Shown: piece by piece, positions 7,506-8,937 of the stretch
How the letters are laid out: every line of letters begins with the position of its first letter
How positions within the stretch are numbered: the first letter of the stretch is position 1
Source of the DNA: Thermoplasmata archaeon
GTDB lineage: Archaea; Thermoplasmatota; Thermoplasmata; Thermoplasmatales; Thermoplasmataceae
Direction: 5' to 3'
Assembly: GCA_021811505.1 (NCBI GenBank)
Contig: JAJZOM010000048.1
Location: forward strand, 1-8,937
DNA: 8,937 bases
Position numbers and translations under genes: made by a program
Notes under the pieces: model-generated
What the model was told of the DNA's origin: nothing
Seen by the model: only the letters and a program-made list of their open reading frames with translations
Database searches by the model: none

Positions 7506-8479
7506 TGGCAGGTAAAACTGTAGAAAAAGAAGAGAAGAAAATGACTATTGAAGATTTACCGGGAGTCGGAGAAGCAACTGCCGAAAAGCTCAGGGAAAAT
7601 GGTTATGACGACATAATGACCATTGCCGTTGCATCCCCCAAGGCTCTGTCAGATGTTGCCGGAATAGCGGAAGGTTCGGCTACAAAGATCATAGCGGCAG
7701 CAAGGAAATCTGCCGATATAGGTAATTTTGAGACGGGAGAGGAGATACTTGAGAGAAGGAAAGGGGTATCCAAGCTTACAAGCGGCAGCAAGAACCTGGA
7801 CAATCTTCTTGGAGGTGGATTCGAGACCCAGTCCATAACAGAATTTTTTGGAGAATTCGGCTCAGGGAAAACCCAGATTATGCACCAGGTCGCAGTAAAC
7901 GCCACAATGCCCCTGGAGACCGGCGGTTTTGATTGCGATGTCCTGATAATAGATACTGAGAATACTTTCAGGCCGGAGAGGATTATACAGATGTCTAAAG
8001 CAAAAGGCCTTGATCCTGAGGTCGTCCTGAAAAGAATACATGTAGCTAGAGCATACAACTCTCATCACCAGATTTTGCTGGCAGAAAGAGCGTCGGAACT
8101 GGCCAAGGAATTTCCAATCAGGCTGCTAATCGTGGACTCACTGACCTCTCATTTCCGTTCAGAATACATGGGACGGGGTGCCCTATCGGAAAGGCAGCAG
8201 CTGCTCAACAGGCACATGCATGAACTCCTCAAGTTCTCAACAATCTACAATGCGGTCATAGCGGTGACAAACCAGGTTTCCGCGCGCCCGGACGTTTTCT
8301 TCGGTGACCCCACGGCACCAATAGGAGGAAATATTGTCGGCCATACAGCAACCTTCAGGATTTATCTCAGGAAGAGCAAGGGCGGAAAGAGAATAGCGAG
8401 ACTCATCGACTCACCGTATCTCCCGGAAGGAGAGACCGTTATCCAGGTTTCAGAAGACGGAATAACCGACGGAGTCTGA
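7505..8479 (+). CDS. radA: RadA, archaeal RecA/Rad51-family DNA recombinase
   Basis: An ATP-dependent strand-exchange protein that forms filaments on single-stranded DNA in homologous recombination repair. Its 324 residues are normal length and no intein interrupts it. The N-terminal helix-hairpin-helix DNA-binding domain (about 14-72) contains [12 protein letters not shown]. The linker holds an F-x-x-G/A-type polymerisation element at Phe75 (NFETG). The ATPase core has Walker A GEFGSGKT (116-123), Walker B LLIVDS (207-212) and the DNA-binding L2 region from NQVSARPD to [10 protein letters not shown] (256-283). The ATG at 7505 is part of TAATG with the gap stop, and AAGGTG seven bases before it serves as SD, so translation is coupled to gap. 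The ACT regulator follows after 19 bases. Confidence 0.97.
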   Translation: MAGKTVEKEEKKMTIEDLPGVGEATAEKLRENGYDDIMTIAVASPKALSDVAGIAEGSATKIIAAARKSADIGNFETGEEILERRKGVSKLTSGSKNLDNLLGGGFETQSITEFFGEFGSGKTQIMHQVAVNATMPLETGGFDCDVLIIDTENTFRPERIIQMSKAKGLDPEVVLKRIHVARAYNSHHQILLAERASELAKEFPIRLLIVDSLTSHFRSEYMGRGALSERQQLLNRHMHELLKFSTIYNAVIAVTNQVSARPDVFFGDPTAPIGGNIVGHTATFRIYLRKSKGGKRIARLIDSPYLPEGETVIQVSEDGITDGV

Positions 8480-8498
8480 TGCGCCAGCAGGTTGAAAG

Positions 8499-8937
8499 AT
8501 GTGGAGCTATATTAAGGAGAATTTCAGGAAATACCCGTCGCAGATGAAGGTTCTGAAGAAATTCATCTCTGTCGGGTTATCGGTGAAAAAGGACAACGAA
8601 GGCAATCCCAGGGTTTACTGCAGCGATATAGAAGTAAAGGCATCATCGATCGCCGTTGCACTTGATGTTGACAGGCGTGCGGTTCTCGATGTTCTTGGAA
8701 AAATAATCACTGATCCTGAACTTTCAAGATTCTTCGCTGAACTCGAACCTGTTCCTGATTTCGGAAAAGTCAGTACCAGATTGGGACTCGGAGTTCTTCA
8801 GATAGTGGCCACGTCTGCTTCAAAGCCCGGCATTATATCCGGAGTATCCCAGATAATTTCAAGGGAGAACATCAGCATAAGACAGGTTATCGTAGATGAT
8901 CCGGAACTGGTCGACAACCCCAAGGCCACAATAGTCA
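8499..8937 (+). CDS. Predicted amino-acid-metabolism regulator with HTH and ACT domain (COG2061-like), 3' end beyond window
   Basis: The visible 146 residues, too late in the window to be complete, start MWSYIKENFRKYPSQMKVLK. Residues 1-75 form a helix-turn-helix-like part, with DIEVKASSIAVALDVDRRAV (43-62) in the helical core. An ACT domain begins near residue 94: LGLGVLQIVATSASKPGIIS is the first strand and loop, and ISIRQVIVDDPEL follows. This matches my memory of archaeal proteins annotated as 'predicted regulator of amino acid metabolism, contains ACT domain'. ACT domains usually bind amino acids; the ligand here is unknown. The start is firm: an in-frame TGA (8493-8495) sits just before ATG 8499, and AGGTTGA nearby is a modest SD. 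The earlier ATG overlapping the radA stop opens only 22 codons. Probably the third gene of the gap-radA operon. Confidence 0.88.
   Translation, partial: MWSYIKENFRKYPSQMKVLKKFISVGLSVKKDNEGNPRVYCSDIEVKASSIAVALDVDRRAVLDVLGKIITDPELSRFFAELEPVPDFGKVSTRLGLGVLQIVATSASKPGIISGVSQIISRENISIRQVIVDDPELVDNPKATIV

Noticed and set aside
7603..8068. Long minus-strand ORFs inside radA and gap
   Set aside because: They are antisense shadows of well-conserved genes with no family resemblance.
7505..8479. Intein in RadA, a known insertion site in some archaea
   Set aside because: Walker A, Walker B and L2 regions are uninterrupted and the length is normal.
8479..8547. ATG overlapping the radA TGA as start of the next gene
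   Set aside because: It opens only 22 codons before a stop and resembles nothing; ATG 8499 in another frame gives the recognisable HTH/ACT protein.

Overview
The window comes from an archaeon, most likely of the Thermoplasmata (Thermoplasma/Ferroplasma/acid-mine-drainage 'plasma' type). The evidence is archaeal pelota, archaeal-type GAPDH, RadA and a COG2061-like ACT regulator. TATA boxes lie about 26 bases before the first codon of transcript-leading genes, internal operon genes have SD or overlapping starts, and there is a very heavily N-glycosylatable surface protein as expected for wall-less archaea. The placement is inferred from gene content; no 16S is present.

Left part (1-2002), minus strand: a small operon reads leftward from a TATA box near 1994. 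It holds a doubtful 108-codon ORF, then a Mut7-C/PIN-like RNase with a C-terminal zinc ribbon (TTG start, strong SD), then pelota (TTG start, 4-base TTGA overlap). It is followed by a tRNA-Glu(UUC) with its own promoter; the tRNA runs off the window at base 1. Tight coupling of a ribosome-rescue factor to a putative ribonuclease suggests a quality-control module.

Middle part (2009-6392), minus strand: two cell-surface genes. One encodes a 1252-residue protein with a signal peptide, a huge ectodomain (about 71 N-X-S/T sequons by hand count, a series of about six Ig-like modules, a PKD-like module), one membrane helix, and a cytoplasmic winged-helix domain. That layout suggests a surface sensor with a membrane-tethered DNA-binding end. 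The other, downstream, encodes a 191-residue type I membrane protein with signal peptide and five sequons. An inverted repeat covers its TATA box. I consider the large protein and its neighbour the most novel content.

Right part (6489-8937), plus strand: gap (archaeal GAPDH), radA and a 3'-truncated HTH/ACT regulator follow one another with a 1-base overlap and a 19-base gap, apparently as one operon transcribed divergently from the surface gene. No CRISPR, insertion sequence, intein or prophage was seen.
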